Below, one piece after another: positions 1-8,782 of a DNA stretch of 64,000 nt. Position 1 is the first letter of the stretch. Every line of letters begins with the position of its first letter. This stretch comes from Paraburkholderia phenazinium (GTDB lineage: Bacteria; Pseudomonadota; Gammaproteobacteria; Burkholderiales; Burkholderiaceae), in assembly GCF_900100735.1 (NCBI RefSeq), contig NZ_FNCJ01000001.1:804735-868734 (forward strand). Reading direction: 5' to 3'. Under the pieces are notes generated by a model that was not told where the DNA came from, did not search any database, and worked only from the letters and a program-made list of their open reading frames with translations. A program made the translations under genes and the position numbers.

Positions 1-234
1 CCGTGCATTGGCTTCGGCGCTAGCCGCGATCTCTTCGAACGCGAACAGCAGCTTGGCGCGCCTTGCCGGCGACGAATTGCATTGTTCGATCGCACGGGCC
101 AGTGAGGCGAGCTTGGCGAACTGCTCAACAGTTCGCTGTGCTGCGGTGGCCGCCTTCTCGAGGATGCTATCGAGCAGTTGATCGCTGGCGGGAACTTCCA
201 GCGCTTGGGGCAGAGGAGATTTGTCTTCGGTCAT
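1..234 (-). CDS. Hypothetical protein, 5' part only
   Basis: An open frame runs from an ATG whose first base is position 234 down to the window edge without a stop, giving the first 78 residues (MTEDKSPLPQALEVPASDQL...). The visible part is acidic at its start and then helical and alanine-rich, with no recognised motif. The gene continues beyond position 1, so size and function cannot be judged. It is transcribed in the same direction as the LysR gene upstream of it, with about 170 bases between them. Confidence 0.6.
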   Translation of the reverse strand, partial: MTEDKSPLPQALEVPASDQLLDSILEKAATAAQRTVEQFAKLASLARAIEQCNSSPARRAKLLFAFEEIAASAEANAR

Positions 235-407
235 GATTCGGCAGTCGTTGATGAGGTTCTGCGCGCCACTGCACACGTCAGGCCGTCAAACCCTGATACC
301 GTCATCTAAATGGCAACGAAAGTATAGAGCATCGCAGAGGTGCAGCTTTTTTGATATGAACCCGCAAGCATGCCCGCTCCGTCTTGAAAACAATCGACGC
401 CGCTTTC

Positions 408-1277
408 TCACCCCATCTTCAAAACCTCTTCCCGCAGCCACCCCGCAAACGCCTGCACATGCTCAAGCGCTGCATGCCGTTGCGCGATATCGAGCCAATA
501 CCCAAACGGCCCGCTCACCTCGATCTCGGAAATACGCGCAAGGCTGCCATCCGTCAGTTCCTCGACGATCATGTTGCGGTCGACGATCGCCAAACCCGCG
601 CCTTTGCGCGCCGCATGAATCGCCTGCTCAAGATTCGAAAACTCGATTCCGTTTTCCGCGTAATGCGCCGGCAGGCCGGCGGTCGCCAGCCAGTTCGGCC
701 ACAGATCGAGCCGCGTCTCGTTATGCAGCACATGCAGCGCGGGCAGTCGCTCAAGCAACGTATCAAGCGAGCGTCCGAGCAGATGCGGCGCACCCACCAG
801 CGTATGGCGCTCGGTCATCAGCAACTCGGAATGCGCGTCCGGCAGCACGTCGCGGCCGAAGCGGATGTTGCAATGGCAATCCTCGCTTGGCTCGGTACGG
901 ATGGACAGTTCGACATCGGGCAGTTCCACCGCCAGCGAGCCGAGCCGCGGCGAGAACCACTGAGTCGCGAAGGTGGGCGGCACGGACAGCACGAGGCGGC
1001 GTCGCCCTTTGGCAGTGGTGATCTGGCGCGTGCCGCGCTCGATCGTATCGAACGCCTCGGACACGCACGGCAGCAACTGCAAACCCGCCGCCGTCAGCCG
1101 GATGCCCTTGTGGTCGCGCTCGAACAGCTTTGCGCCGAGCGACTCCTCCAGTATCTTGATCTGGCGGCTCACCGCGCCCTGCGTCACGCATAGCGCGCTC
1201 GCCGCGCGGTTGAAGCTCAAATGACGTGCTGTCTCTTCGAAGAAGCGCAACGCAATCAGCGATGGCAAGCGCCGCAT
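408..1277 (-). CDS. LysR-family transcriptional regulator (GcvA-like)
   Basis: This is a 289-residue LysR-type regulator. The N-terminal winged helix-turn-helix is clear (residues about 5-65, with the LSFNRAASALCVTQGAVSRQ stretch and the downstream LGAKLFERDHKGIRLTAAG wing), followed by a periplasmic-binding-protein-like effector domain. The N-terminus resembles the GcvA subgroup, but the effector is unknown. I chose the ATG at 1277 because the HTH begins directly after it and a purine-rich GAAGGTGAAGGT stretch precedes it; the frame stays open upstream to 1415 but that part is arginine-rich and not LysR-like. No clear target lies beside it; the divergent Pat-like gene starts 450 bases away. 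Confidence 0.85.
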   Translation of the reverse strand: MRRLPSLIALRFFEETARHLSFNRAASALCVTQGAVSRQIKILEESLGAKLFERDHKGIRLTAAGLQLLPCVSEAFDTIERGTRQITTAKGRRRLVLSVPPTFATQWFSPRLGSLAVELPDVELSIRTEPSEDCHCNIRFGRDVLPDAHSELLMTERHTLVGAPHLLGRSLDTLLERLPALHVLHNETRLDLWPNWLATAGLPAHYAENGIEFSNLEQAIHAARKGAGLAIVDRNMIVEELTDGSLARISEIEVSGPFGYWLDIAQRHAALEHVQAFAGWLREEVLKMG

Positions 1278-1726
1278 ACCTTCACCTTCTGTCTTTTCTG
1301 GTCGTCCGGTGGTGCGCCGGGTTGGCGCGTCCTGCCGTCCGCAATGGTTGTCATCGTTCTGCGATCGCCGCGGGCGTCTCGTCTCCAGAGCGGCCCCGCG
1401 GCAATCGTGCTGCAATTGGCATGTCCGCCGGCCCGTCTCCCGGACCGCGTGCCGCCTCGCCGCATCTTACTGCGTTTGGGGTACGACCGATGCCGCGCGA
1501 CGGCGCGTCGTCTCCAACACGCTTCATGGCGCGGATTGTCGCATTTCGGCTCGCATGTTGAGCGGGTGCGAGCAACAAAAGGTGCTCGTCCGGGAACAGG
1601 TCAAACGGCGTGCGGTGCCAAGAGGTTTTCCTGATCTGACGCGCTGCACAACGGGCCGAGATCGCCTATTCTGAGGGGGACGCGCGTTCCTCCTAAACGC
1701 GCCCCCTTCGACTCGCGGAGAGTCCC
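1278..1726. other. Intergenic region between divergent lysR and pat-like genes
   Basis: These 449 bases lie between two divergent genes. Several open frames cross the stretch but they are arginine-rich, overlap each other on both strands and have no domain signature, so I do not call them. A weak promoter-like pair for the Pat-like gene may be TGCACA (1645-1650) and TATTCT (1667-1672), 16 bases apart. No convincing operator or terminator was seen. Confidence 0.4.
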
Positions 1727-4093
1727 GTGACCGTTCGCAATCTCGATGCCCTGTTCCGACCCAAATCCGTCGCGGTGATCGGCGCTTCGCGTCGGCCGCG
1801 CAGCACCGGCGCCCTGGTATGGGCGAGCGTGGTGGGAGGGGGCTTCGATGGGCCGCTGTGGCCGGTGAATCCGAAGTACGACGCGCTCGACGGCCATCTG
1901 GTGGTGGCGGACGCCGGTGACCTGCCCGAGGCTCCCACGGTGGCGCTGATCTGCACGCCTCCCGCGACATGGCCGGGCATCATCCACAAACTCGGTGGTC
2001 TGGGCACGCGAGCCGCCATCATCGTGGGGGAAGTGCATTGCGACGAAGACCGCACCGCGCTTAGGCATGCCCTATCGGCGGCGCGACCGCATCTGTTGCG
2101 AATTGTCGGTCCCGGGAGCCTTGGGGTGGTGTCGCCTGCGCTGCGGGCGCATCTGGGGGCTCCCTCGTGCCTGGTGAAGGCGGGCGGGGTGGCGTGGGTG
2201 TCGCAGTCCAATGCCCTGACGAATGCGGTGCTGGGTTGGGCGCACGCGCGTGGCTTGGGCTTCTCGCACGCGGTGGCGCTCGGCGGCGAGGCGGATGTGG
2301 ACGCCGGCGACGTGCTCGACTACCTGGCGAGCGACCCCGGCACGCGCGCCATCCTGCTCGAGCTCGACACGGTGCGCGCGGCCCGTAAATTCATGTCGGC
2401 GGCGCGGGCGGCGGCGCGCAACAAGCCGGTTCTGGCCCTGCGCTCGGGCCGTGCCGATCCCGCCGACGGTTTGTACACGGCGGCATTCCGGCGTGCGGGG
2501 TTGGTGCGCGTCGATTCGCTCGACGACCTGCTCGACGAAATCGAAACGCTTGGGGTAGGCCGCGTCGCGGCCGGGGCGACGGCGACGCTGATCACCAGCG
2601 ACCGCGGCGTCGCGACGCTCGCCTGCGATGCGTTCGCGGCGGCGGGCGACACCCTCGCGCAGTGGCCTGCAGAAACCACGGAGGCGGTCGCCAACGCGCT
2701 ACCGCGAGCGGTCGCAGGCAACCCGCTGCTGCTTGGCGACGACGCGAAGGCCGAGCATTTCGGCACGGCCTTGCAGGTCCTCGCGCAGCATCGCGCGACC
2801 GGCACGGCGTTCGTCGTGCATGCGTCGACCCATAACGCGCCGGTTGGCGAGGTCGCGCAGGCGCTGATCGCAAATCAGAAGTTTGCATATCGTGGGCTGC
2901 TGGCGTGTTTCTTCGGTGGGGTGGACGCGGCGACGCGCGATGCGTTGCACGCCCAGGGCATCCCGGTCCATACAACGCCGCAGCGCCTTGCGCGGGCGTT
3001 CGCCCGTCTGGTCGATTACCGGTTGGGGCGCGAGTTGTTGATGCAGACGCCTGAGGGACTGCCGGCGCAGATTCCCGCTGAGATCGACGCCGCCCAGGCG
3101 CAAGCGCGTGCGGCCTTGGCGGCGGGCGAGGACACGCTTACCGAAGAACATGCGGCGAGCCTGCTGGCGCATTTCGGGCTGCACGTCGAGCCTCGGGAGG
3201 CAAACCAGGACAAGATCGTCGACATCGACGTCGAGTTGCACGACGACGACAACTTCGGTCCAGTGTTCCGCTTCACGACGCCATCGGCGGATGGCGTGTC
3301 GGCGCCGCTGCGCGTCTTCGGCTTACCGCCGCTCAACCCGATGCTGGCGCGCGATATGGTGACCCGCTCGCCGTACGCTCGAGTCGCCGCGCCCGAGCCG
3401 GTGCTGGCGGCTTTCACGGCGCTCTCGCAAGTGGTATGCGACGTGCGCGAGATCGTCGGGTTAAAGCTCGCGCTGAGGGTGTTCCGCGAGCACACCTCAG
3501 TGGTGGCGCCGACGATCCAGCTCGGCGCCAAGCGCAGTCGGCTTGCGATCATGCCGTATCCGCGTCGCTATGAGGAAACGCTCGACTGGCACGGCTTGCG
3601 CATCACCGTGCGGCCCATCCGCCCCGAGGATGAGGCGGCCCATCACGACTTCGTCGAAGCGATGACACCCGACGACCTGCGTCTGCGGTTCTTCGGCGCG
3701 GTTGGCAGCTTCGATCACTCGCAGCTCGCGCGGATGACGCAGATCGACTACGACCGGGAGATGGCGTTGATCGCAACGGTCCCGTGCGATGAGGGCTTTA
3801 CGCGGACGCTGGGGGTAGTGCGCGCCGTGGCAGACCCGGATAACGAAACCGCGGAGTTTGCGGTGGCGATTCGCTCGGATCAGAAGGGGCGACGGCTCGG
3901 CAAGCTGCTGATGGAGAAGATCATCGCGTATGCGCGTTCGCGCGGCACCCATTGGCTGGTGGGGGAAGCGCTGCGAGAGAATGGTCCAATGATCGCGCTG
4001 GCGAAGGCGTGTGGTTTTACCGTGACGCCGACCGAAGATCCCGGCGTGGTGGGGTTCAGGATGCCGCTGGATGAGGCGGAAGCGGTGGTTTAA
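1727..4093 (+). CDS. Pat-like protein: acyl-CoA synthetase (NDP-forming) domains fused to GNAT acetyltransferase
   Basis: This 788-residue protein has the architecture of bacterial protein lysine acetyltransferases (Pat). An N-terminal CoA-binding Rossmann domain (about 1-130, opening NLDALFRPKSVAVIGAS) is followed by two succinyl-CoA-ligase-like domains (about 140-430). A short remnant of the ATP-grasp region begins at LTEEHAASLLAHFGLHV (about 465-600), and a C-terminal GNAT domain follows (about 615-780, with the acetyl-CoA loop near RSDQKGRRLGKLLMEKI). Pat enzymes acetylate and inactivate acyl-CoA synthetases; that role is inferred from the family. The ATP-grasp part looks roughly 60-100 residues shorter than usual. 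Start is GTG with GCGGAGAG upstream. Its TAA overlaps the convergent stop of the next gene. Confidence 0.8.
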   Translation: MTVRNLDALFRPKSVAVIGASRRPRSTGALVWASVVGGGFDGPLWPVNPKYDALDGHLVVADAGDLPEAPTVALICTPPATWPGIIHKLGGLGTRAAIIVGEVHCDEDRTALRHALSAARPHLLRIVGPGSLGVVSPALRAHLGAPSCLVKAGGVAWVSQSNALTNAVLGWAHARGLGFSHAVALGGEADVDAGDVLDYLASDPGTRAILLELDTVRAARKFMSAARAAARNKPVLALRSGRADPADGLYTAAFRRAGLVRVDSLDDLLDEIETLGVGRVAAGATATLITSDRGVATLACDAFAAAGDTLAQWPAETTEAVANALPRAVAGNPLLLGDDAKAEHFGTALQVLAQHRATGTAFVVHASTHNAPVGEVAQALIANQKFAYRGLLACFFGGVDAATRDALHAQGIPVHTTPQRLARAFARLVDYRLGRELLMQTPEGLPAQIPAEIDAAQAQARAALAAGEDTLTEEHAASLLAHFGLHVEPREANQDKIVDIDVELHDDDNFGPVFRFTTPSADGVSAPLRVFGLPPLNPMLARDMVTRSPYARVAAPEPVLAAFTALSQVVCDVREIVGLKLALRVFREHTSVVAPTIQLGAKRSRLAIMPYPRRYEETLDWHGLRITVRPIRPEDEAAHHDFVEAMTPDDLRLRFFGAVGSFDHSQLARMTQIDYDREMALIATVPCDEGFTRTLGVVRAVADPDNETAEFAVAIRSDQKGRRLGKLLMEKIIAYARSRGTHWLVGEALRENGPMIALAKACGFTVTPTEDPGVVGFRMPLDEAEAVV

Positions 4094-5667
4094 CGGGCGG
4101 CCCGTCCGTCCTGCGGCACGAATCGCTCCTGCAAGGCCGCAGCGACCCGCGTCAGTACCTCGTCCCAGTCGCCCCGCTTTCGTTGGGTGAAGAGACGCAC
4201 GGTGGGATACCACGGGCTGTCATCCCGGTCGCGCAACCAGCGCCAGCAACCCGCGAAACGGTTCAGCAGCCAGACTGGCTTGCCCATCGCCGCGGCCAGA
4301 TGTGCCACTGAGGTATCGACGGAGATCACCAGGTCGAGATTTTCGATCAGCGCGGCGGTATCCGCGAAGTCCATGACTTCACCCATCCAGTCTGTCAGAT
4401 TCGCCCGCATGGCCCCGTTGGGACGCTTCGTCGCGTCCTCAGTCTTCTGCAAACTGACCCAACGGATGTGTGGCAAAGCGAGCAAGGGCGCGATTTGCTC
4501 GGGCGTCAGGCTGCGCATTTTGTCTTCCATCATGCCCGAATGGCCGCCGGCCCAGATCACGCCGACGCGCGGCAGTTCGGGGTTGGGTAATGCAGCCAGT
4601 TTTGCACGCCACGAGGCAGCGCCTTTGGGATCGGCATAGAGATACGGCATTGCGGCGGGGATGGTGTCCAGACGGGTGCCGAACGCCATAGGTAGCGACA
4701 TCAAAGGGCAGTGCCAGTCCCAGTCGTCGAGGTCGGCAGTCTCGGCATCGACCAGCACGAGGCCAGGCCAGCGCATGCACAACGACTGTTCGTACAGACG
4801 CCGCAAGGCTGGCCGGCAAACGTAACCGACTCGCGAAAAGCGCTCGAGTGCCAACGGCAAGTAGCGCACAAACTGGAGACTGTCGCCGTGGCCTTGCTCA
4901 GAGATGACAAGCAAGCGCGAGCCGGTCGCGCTTTCTCTCTGCGCGTGGCGCGCCGCGTCTGGATCTTCGCCTTTCCATTGCGGCAGCGGGATTTGCGGAC
5001 GTGCCCTCGGCGCGGGACGCCCTTCCGGGCTGATGAAGTTGGCCCAGCGCTCTTCGAACCAGGGCCATGCTTCTTCATAACGTCCCGCTGCCAGCAAGAC
5101 CGGGCCAAGATGGGCGTGCGCGCTGCGATCGTCTGGCGCCAGCACCATGGCGCGTCGCAGGTGCCACTCGGCCTCGTCCAGCTCGCCCAGAACTCTGGCG
5201 ACCACACCCATGTTGGCGTGCGCCTGTGCGTGATCTGGTTCGAGTTCGAGGAGCTTGCCATAGCTGAGGGCTGCTTCGTCGATGAGTCCCTGTGCGAACA
5301 GCGCCGCTCCTTCGTAGTAGTGCAACGTGGTCGAGTCGGGCTGAAGCGCAAGCCCTTGCCGGGCTGTTTGCGTTGCGCTAGTGAGCGCGTTCAACTTGAG
5401 TTGAACAAGGCACAGCGTGGTGTAGAAATCGGGATGGGCCAGCACCTCGATCGCGCGCTCAATCCAGATTTGCGCAACCTTCAACTGATTCAAATCGAGC
5501 GCTAACAGGCCCCGTAGGTAACGGGCGCCGGCACGCCCCGGATCGTGGGCCAGGATTCGCTCGACCAGTGCTTGCGCTGTCGCGATATCACCAGCCCCAC
5601 GAGCTGCGTCAGCCTCGATGTACCAGGTTTGAATGTCGGCAGACGAGATGGAGGATGGGGTGGGCAT
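4090..5667 (-). CDS. TPR protein with GT9/GT41-like glycosyltransferase domain, copy 1
   Basis: This 525-residue protein has tetratricopeptide repeats in its first 200 residues and a C-terminal glycosyltransferase-like domain. Diagnostic stretches are SEQGHGDSLQFVRYLPLAL, RVGVIWAGGHSG and ISVDTSVAHLAAAMGKPVWLLN, the last resembling the nucleotide-sugar-binding region of heptosyltransferase-type (GT9) and O-GlcNAc-transferase-like enzymes. It may glycosylate a protein or surface polymer; substrate unknown. The ATG at 5667 is chosen because it matches the start of the two paralogues at 44.0 and 51.1 kb; the longer open frame to 5931 is arginine-rich. Its stop codon overlaps that of the convergent Pat-like gene. 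Confidence 0.78.
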   Translation of the reverse strand: MPTPSSISSADIQTWYIEADAARGAGDIATAQALVERILAHDPGRAGARYLRGLLALDLNQLKVAQIWIERAIEVLAHPDFYTTLCLVQLKLNALTSATQTARQGLALQPDSTTLHYYEGAALFAQGLIDEAALSYGKLLELEPDHAQAHANMGVVARVLGELDEAEWHLRRAMVLAPDDRSAHAHLGPVLLAAGRYEEAWPWFEERWANFISPEGRPAPRARPQIPLPQWKGEDPDAARHAQRESATGSRLLVISEQGHGDSLQFVRYLPLALERFSRVGYVCRPALRRLYEQSLCMRWPGLVLVDAETADLDDWDWHCPLMSLPMAFGTRLDTIPAAMPYLYADPKGAASWRAKLAALPNPELPRVGVIWAGGHSGMMEDKMRSLTPEQIAPLLALPHIRWVSLQKTEDATKRPNGAMRANLTDWMGEVMDFADTAALIENLDLVISVDTSVAHLAAAMGKPVWLLNRFAGCWRWLRDRDDSPWYPTVRLFTQRKRGDWDEVLTRVAAALQERFVPQDGRAAR

Positions 5668-5957
5668 GATTGGCGGGCGAGGGCGTGTGCGTTTTGTTGG
5701 GCGCCAATTATCCGCGCTGCGGAGCGGCTCGTCTGTAGGGCAATTCCGATAGGTTTTGCCTGAAAATCCGGGCTGTTGCCGCGGGTGCGATCGGTTTAAG
5801 CGGCGGCTTCTGACGCCGTGCCTTTGAGAATCCTCTGAGTGTAGGGAAGGGTCATTGCCGATATATTTTTGGGTTTCCTTTAGCGATCCGAAGCGGGGCC
5901 GACGCGCCGCGTATTCATGACATCGACGCATCGAGTACGCCCGTACGTCGTGAGCGC

Positions 5958-6317
5958 GTGTCCACCGCTGACCAGCCCAAAAACATTCTGACCGATATTC
6001 AAATGGATAACCTCGCCGTCTCCGACCACTTCATCAAGTCACTGCTATTCGCATTTTTCTTCAGCGCCGTGGCGATCTTCGTGCTTCAAATGACGGGTCT
6101 CATCGACCCGGACCACATCATAGGCCGCGAAGGTGTCGCATGGCTTGTCGCGACTACTGTTTGCACACTCGAACCAGTTCTGCGTCACCAAGGCATCCTG
6201 AAGGGTGGCATCGAAAGCAGCATCGCTGAATTCACCAAAGCCAGCGCGCTCGGACGTCTGATCGGCGCACCGGCAGGTTGTGCGTTTGCTTGGGCGATGA
6301 CGATTGTCGGGTCGTAA
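5958..6317 (+). CDS. Small hydrophobic (membrane) protein of unknown function
   Basis: A 119-residue protein with two or three hydrophobic segments, SLLFAFFFSAVAIFVLQMTGLI near the N-terminus, GVAWLVATTVCTL in the middle and IGAPAGCAFAWAMTIVG at the C-terminus. I do not recognise the family. The start is uncertain: GTG at 5958 gives the natural-looking MSTADQPKNILTD, while ATG at 6003 would give 104 residues, and neither has a good ribosome-binding site. It is followed after about 50 bases by the foldable leader of the next gene. Confidence 0.55.
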   Translation: MSTADQPKNILTDIQMDNLAVSDHFIKSLLFAFFFSAVAIFVLQMTGLIDPDHIIGREGVAWLVATTVCTLEPVLRHQGILKGGIESSIAEFTKASALGRLIGAPAGCAFAWAMTIVGS

Positions 6318-6368
6318 GCTTCGTTTTTGTGCAGAGTTGCAAAATGTCGTCAAGGATTCCAAATTAAA

Positions 6369-6456
6369 CCGTGAATGAGTCAACGGCTTATTCGAGAAGC
6401 CGTTAAACACACGACCGCTACCAGGTCGCTACTCAATCACGGCTTTATTCACGGAG
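6369..6456 (+). promoter_or_regulatory. Candidate structured mRNA leader with two competing folds
   Basis: Before the ATG at 6465 the sequence can form a three-way junction. The closing stem pairs 6369-6380 with 6431-6442 (11 pairs, one A-A mismatch). It encloses a perfect 8-bp hairpin (6382-6389 with 6397-6404) and a 5-bp hairpin (6412-6416 with 6424-6428). The 5' arm CCGTGAAT (6369-6376) can instead pair with ATTCACGG (6447-6454), which touches the GGAG ribosome-binding site. AAGCCG (6397-6402) could likewise pair with a second CGGCTT (6440-6445). The pairings are read directly; a switching role is inference. Confidence 0.45.
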
Positions 6457-6464
6457 TACAGACG

Positions 6465-6698
6465 ATGAACAAGCAGATCACCATTGCCGCCTTCGCAGGG
6501 CTGTTTTCGCTGGGTGCGTTCGCACAGGCATCCGCACCCGCTGCTGCGCCCGCACAGGAGCAGACCGCTGCTCCGGCCGACGCAGCGTCCACTGTCAAGC
6601 ATCACCACAAGCATCACAAGAATCATAAGCACCATGCGTCGGCAACCGCCGAGGCGTCGGCGGCTGTGCCCGCCTCCGAGCCGGTCATGAAGCCGTAA
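6465..6698 (+). CDS. Histidine-rich small secreted protein
   Basis: A 77-residue protein with a clear Sec signal peptide (MNKQITIAAFAGLFSLGAFAQA, cleavage expected near residue 21). The mature part is low in complexity: an alanine/proline-rich segment, a histidine/lysine cluster (HHHKHHKNHKHH, about residues 45-56) and an alanine-rich tail. The histidine cluster suggests metal binding in the periplasm, but no family is recognised. The ATG at 6465 is chosen because the signal peptide begins there and GGAG lies about eight bases upstream. The frame is open upstream to 6375 but that part is the folded leader. Confidence 0.65.
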   Translation: MNKQITIAAFAGLFSLGAFAQASAPAAAPAQEQTAAPADAASTVKHHHKHHKNHKHHASATAEASAAVPASEPVMKP

Positions 6699-6743
6699 AT
6701 GGCTCTGCGGTCCGCGTCCGGGCTTCGCTAATCGGGGAACACC

Positions 6744-7538
6744 ATGTATCTGCGCGCTCAATCTCGCTGGCGGCTTCTGCTGCTTTGCGCCACGCTGACA
6801 CCGTTCACTGGGTGCGTGAGCACGCATCGCCCGGTTGCTTCGGACGAGGCCGCCACGTCGAGCGCCGTTTCCATGCCGAGCATCGCTTCTGCTCCGCTGG
6901 AAGCGGAAGCACCGCTACCGCTGGCTGTTGAAGCGGGCTCTTACTGCGTCAACGCCGGCGACACATTGGATAGCATTGCGAAGTCGTTCGGGCGCGCTCC
7001 GGCGTCGGTTGCGCGCTGGAACAAGATGTCGGTGACCGACGCGGTTTCCGTGGGGCAGGTGCTGCGCGTGGCGCCGCCGGCGAGCGGTGCGTCTAAACCC
7101 GCTGTAGGAGCGGTCAGCAAACCTGCAACAGCAGCGAAGCCAAGCGCGGCTTCGACTGCTGTCGAGACCAGTCGCTTCAAATGGCCCGCCCCAGGTCCGG
7201 TCAACGCGAAATTCGCCACAGGCCGTTCCAAGGGTGTCGAACTAGGCGGCCGTCTGGGGGAGCCGGTCAAGGCCGCCGAAGGGGGGCGGGTGGTGTACGC
7301 GGGAGCGCGCATCAAGGCCTATGGCCGCCTGATCGTCATCAAGCACGATAGCCATTTCGTCACCGCCTACGGCAATAACCGCAAGTTGCTAGTCACGGAA
7401 GGCGCCATCGTCAAACAAGGGCAGACCATCGCAGAGATGGGCGCGGACACCAGCGGCAATGCCTCGCTCAAGTTCGAAGTCCGCAAGGATGGCAAGCCGG
7501 TCGATCCGTTGGCCTATCTGCCAAAACGGCCCGGCTAA
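6744..7538 (+). CDS. NlpD-like LysM/LytM (M23-type) lipoprotein
   Basis: This 264-residue protein starts with a lipoprotein signal peptide (LTPFTGC lipobox, Cys about residue 24). A LysM peptidoglycan-binding repeat follows (about 66-110, YCVNAGDTLDSIAKSFGRAPASVARWN), then an alanine-rich linker and a LytM/peptidase M23 domain (about 145-262). The zinc ligands of active M23 enzymes appear lost: the usual HxxxD region reads SKGVELGG and the usual HxH region reads LKFEVR. This matches NlpD/EnvC-type factors, which activate cell-wall amidases at the septum rather than cutting peptidoglycan. It precedes an RlpA-like gene by 100 bases, which fits a cell-wall or division role. Confidence 0.8.
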   Translation: MYLRAQSRWRLLLLCATLTPFTGCVSTHRPVASDEAATSSAVSMPSIASAPLEAEAPLPLAVEAGSYCVNAGDTLDSIAKSFGRAPASVARWNKMSVTDAVSVGQVLRVAPPASGASKPAVGAVSKPATAAKPSAASTAVETSRFKWPAPGPVNAKFATGRSKGVELGGRLGEPVKAAEGGRVVYAGARIKAYGRLIVIKHDSHFVTAYGNNRKLLVTEGAIVKQGQTIAEMGADTSGNASLKFEVRKDGKPVDPLAYLPKRPG

Positions 7539-7638
7539 TCGCCCGCTCCTGACCGCGACCCCAACGGCTGCTCGCCTTATTACCTGATCGTCGCGCGTCG
7601 CAGCGGCGCGCCCGACCTCATCTCATCAGACATCTCTT

Positions 7639-8199
7639 TTGAATAAGTATCGCTTCTTTCAGAATCTTGGAATTCTGTTGTCCTTAGCGTTGCTGGCGGG
7701 CTGTATGCAGCCGCTAGATATTGCCGGGCAGGCTAGCCACGAGTCGCCACGTAACGAACGCACTAGAACAGATATCGCCATGAAGCCGCTCGAGACGGAA
7801 GGCTCGCCTCTTGTACCCAGGCCATCGGAGCAGTTGAGCCCGAAGGCCGAGACAGTGCCTTTGCAGGCGGATAGTGGCGACGCGTCGTCCTTCTGGCAAT
7901 CCGGCTTGGCGTCCTACTATGCAAACAGGTTCCAGGGTAAGCGGACTGCAAGCGGCGAGCGCTACGACTTGCACGCGTTGACTGCAGCACATAGAACGTT
8001 GCCGCTGGGTTCCTATGTGCGCGTGACCGCTGTGTCGAGTGCGCGCTCGGTCATCGTGCGGATCAACGACCGGGGACCTTATACGCACGGTCGAGTGATC
8101 GACCTGTCATATGCCGCGGCGGCGGCGCTTGATCTGCCACGCACCGGCACCCTGCCTGTCACGATCGAGAGCGTGACAAAGCAGGAGGCCGGTACGTAG
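7639..8199 (+). CDS. RlpA-like septal lipoprotein (double-psi beta-barrel)
   Basis: A 186-residue lipoprotein with lipobox LLAGC (Cys about 22), a variable linker and a C-terminal double-psi beta-barrel (about 90-178). The barrel contains the hallmarks GLASYYANRFQGKRTASGERYD, AAHRTLPLGSYVRV and IRINDRGPYTHGRVIDLSYAAA-type motifs of RlpA. RlpA proteins bind or cleave denuded glycan strands at the septum. No C-terminal SPOR domain is present, so this is the short form. Translation seems to start at TTG (7639), since the signal peptide begins directly there. It lies downstream of the NlpD-like gene in the same orientation. Confidence 0.8.
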   Translation: MNKYRFFQNLGILLSLALLAGCMQPLDIAGQASHESPRNERTRTDIAMKPLETEGSPLVPRPSEQLSPKAETVPLQADSGDASSFWQSGLASYYANRFQGKRTASGERYDLHALTAAHRTLPLGSYVRVTAVSSARSVIVRINDRGPYTHGRVIDLSYAAAAALDLPRTGTLPVTIESVTKQEAGT

Positions 8200-8239
8200 T
8201 GCTGGTTGACGGGGCTATGTGAGAGAGTGAACGGCGCGC

Positions 8240-8782
8240 TTAGGCCGGCAGCTTGGCTGCCGCTTCGTCGACCAGGCTGCGAGTCACCGACAACTCTTCG
8301 AGCCATGCCTCTGCATAGACAGCGCCGGTTTCGCGTTCGAGGCGTGCGATGGTGGCCGCGCAACGATTCGCGTCTTTCGGCGTCGCGATGAAGTCCTTTA
8401 CCGATTGACCCGCCTTGAACGCGTCGAACAGCGGCACGCGGATATCGTCCGGCAACGCGCGCGTCCACTGGTACGGCTTGCCGTTGTATGTGAACGACGG
8501 CGGCAGCACGCGCTCCTTCTTCGCGGCCGGAATCAGACCGTAGGTGCGCGCGGCTTCGCCGATCTGCTCCGGCGAAAACAGCTCGTCCGGGCTGATGTCG
8601 AATTGCTGGATATAGGCTTCCATCGCCTGCATGGCTGCAGCGCGGTCGTCGCGCTTCTGCTGTGCACGGGCCACGATGTCGCGCAGTTCGTCGGCTTCTT
8701 CGGTGGTGATCGTGAAGCTCGCCTGCTTCTGCTGGAGTTCGGAAAAACGCTGGAATTCGGAATCGGTCAGAAGTTTCGCCAT
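8240..8782 (-). CDS. Conserved-looking hypothetical cytoplasmic protein
   Basis: A 180-residue soluble protein starting MAKLLTDSEFQRFSELQQKQ. The first 70 residues are charged and probably coiled-coil or helical (EEADELRDIVARAQQKRDDRAAAMQAME), and the rest contains SPEQIGEAARTYGLIP and GKPYQWTRALPDDIRVPLFDAFKAG. The helical N-terminus is vaguely like H-NS-type oligomerisation regions, but the H-NS DNA-binding core is absent, so I assign no function. It has no signal peptide and neighbours small secreted proteins with which it shares no obvious role. Confidence 0.65.
   Translation of the reverse strand: MAKLLTDSEFQRFSELQQKQASFTITTEEADELRDIVARAQQKRDDRAAAMQAMEAYIQQFDISPDELFSPEQIGEAARTYGLIPAAKKERVLPPSFTYNGKPYQWTRALPDDIRVPLFDAFKAGQSVKDFIATPKDANRCAATIARLERETGAVYAEAWLEELSVTRSLVDEAAAKLPA

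Noticed and set aside
6382..6404. 8-bp hairpin as terminator of the small membrane protein gene
   Set aside because: No T run follows on either strand, and it fits better as part of the downstream leader.
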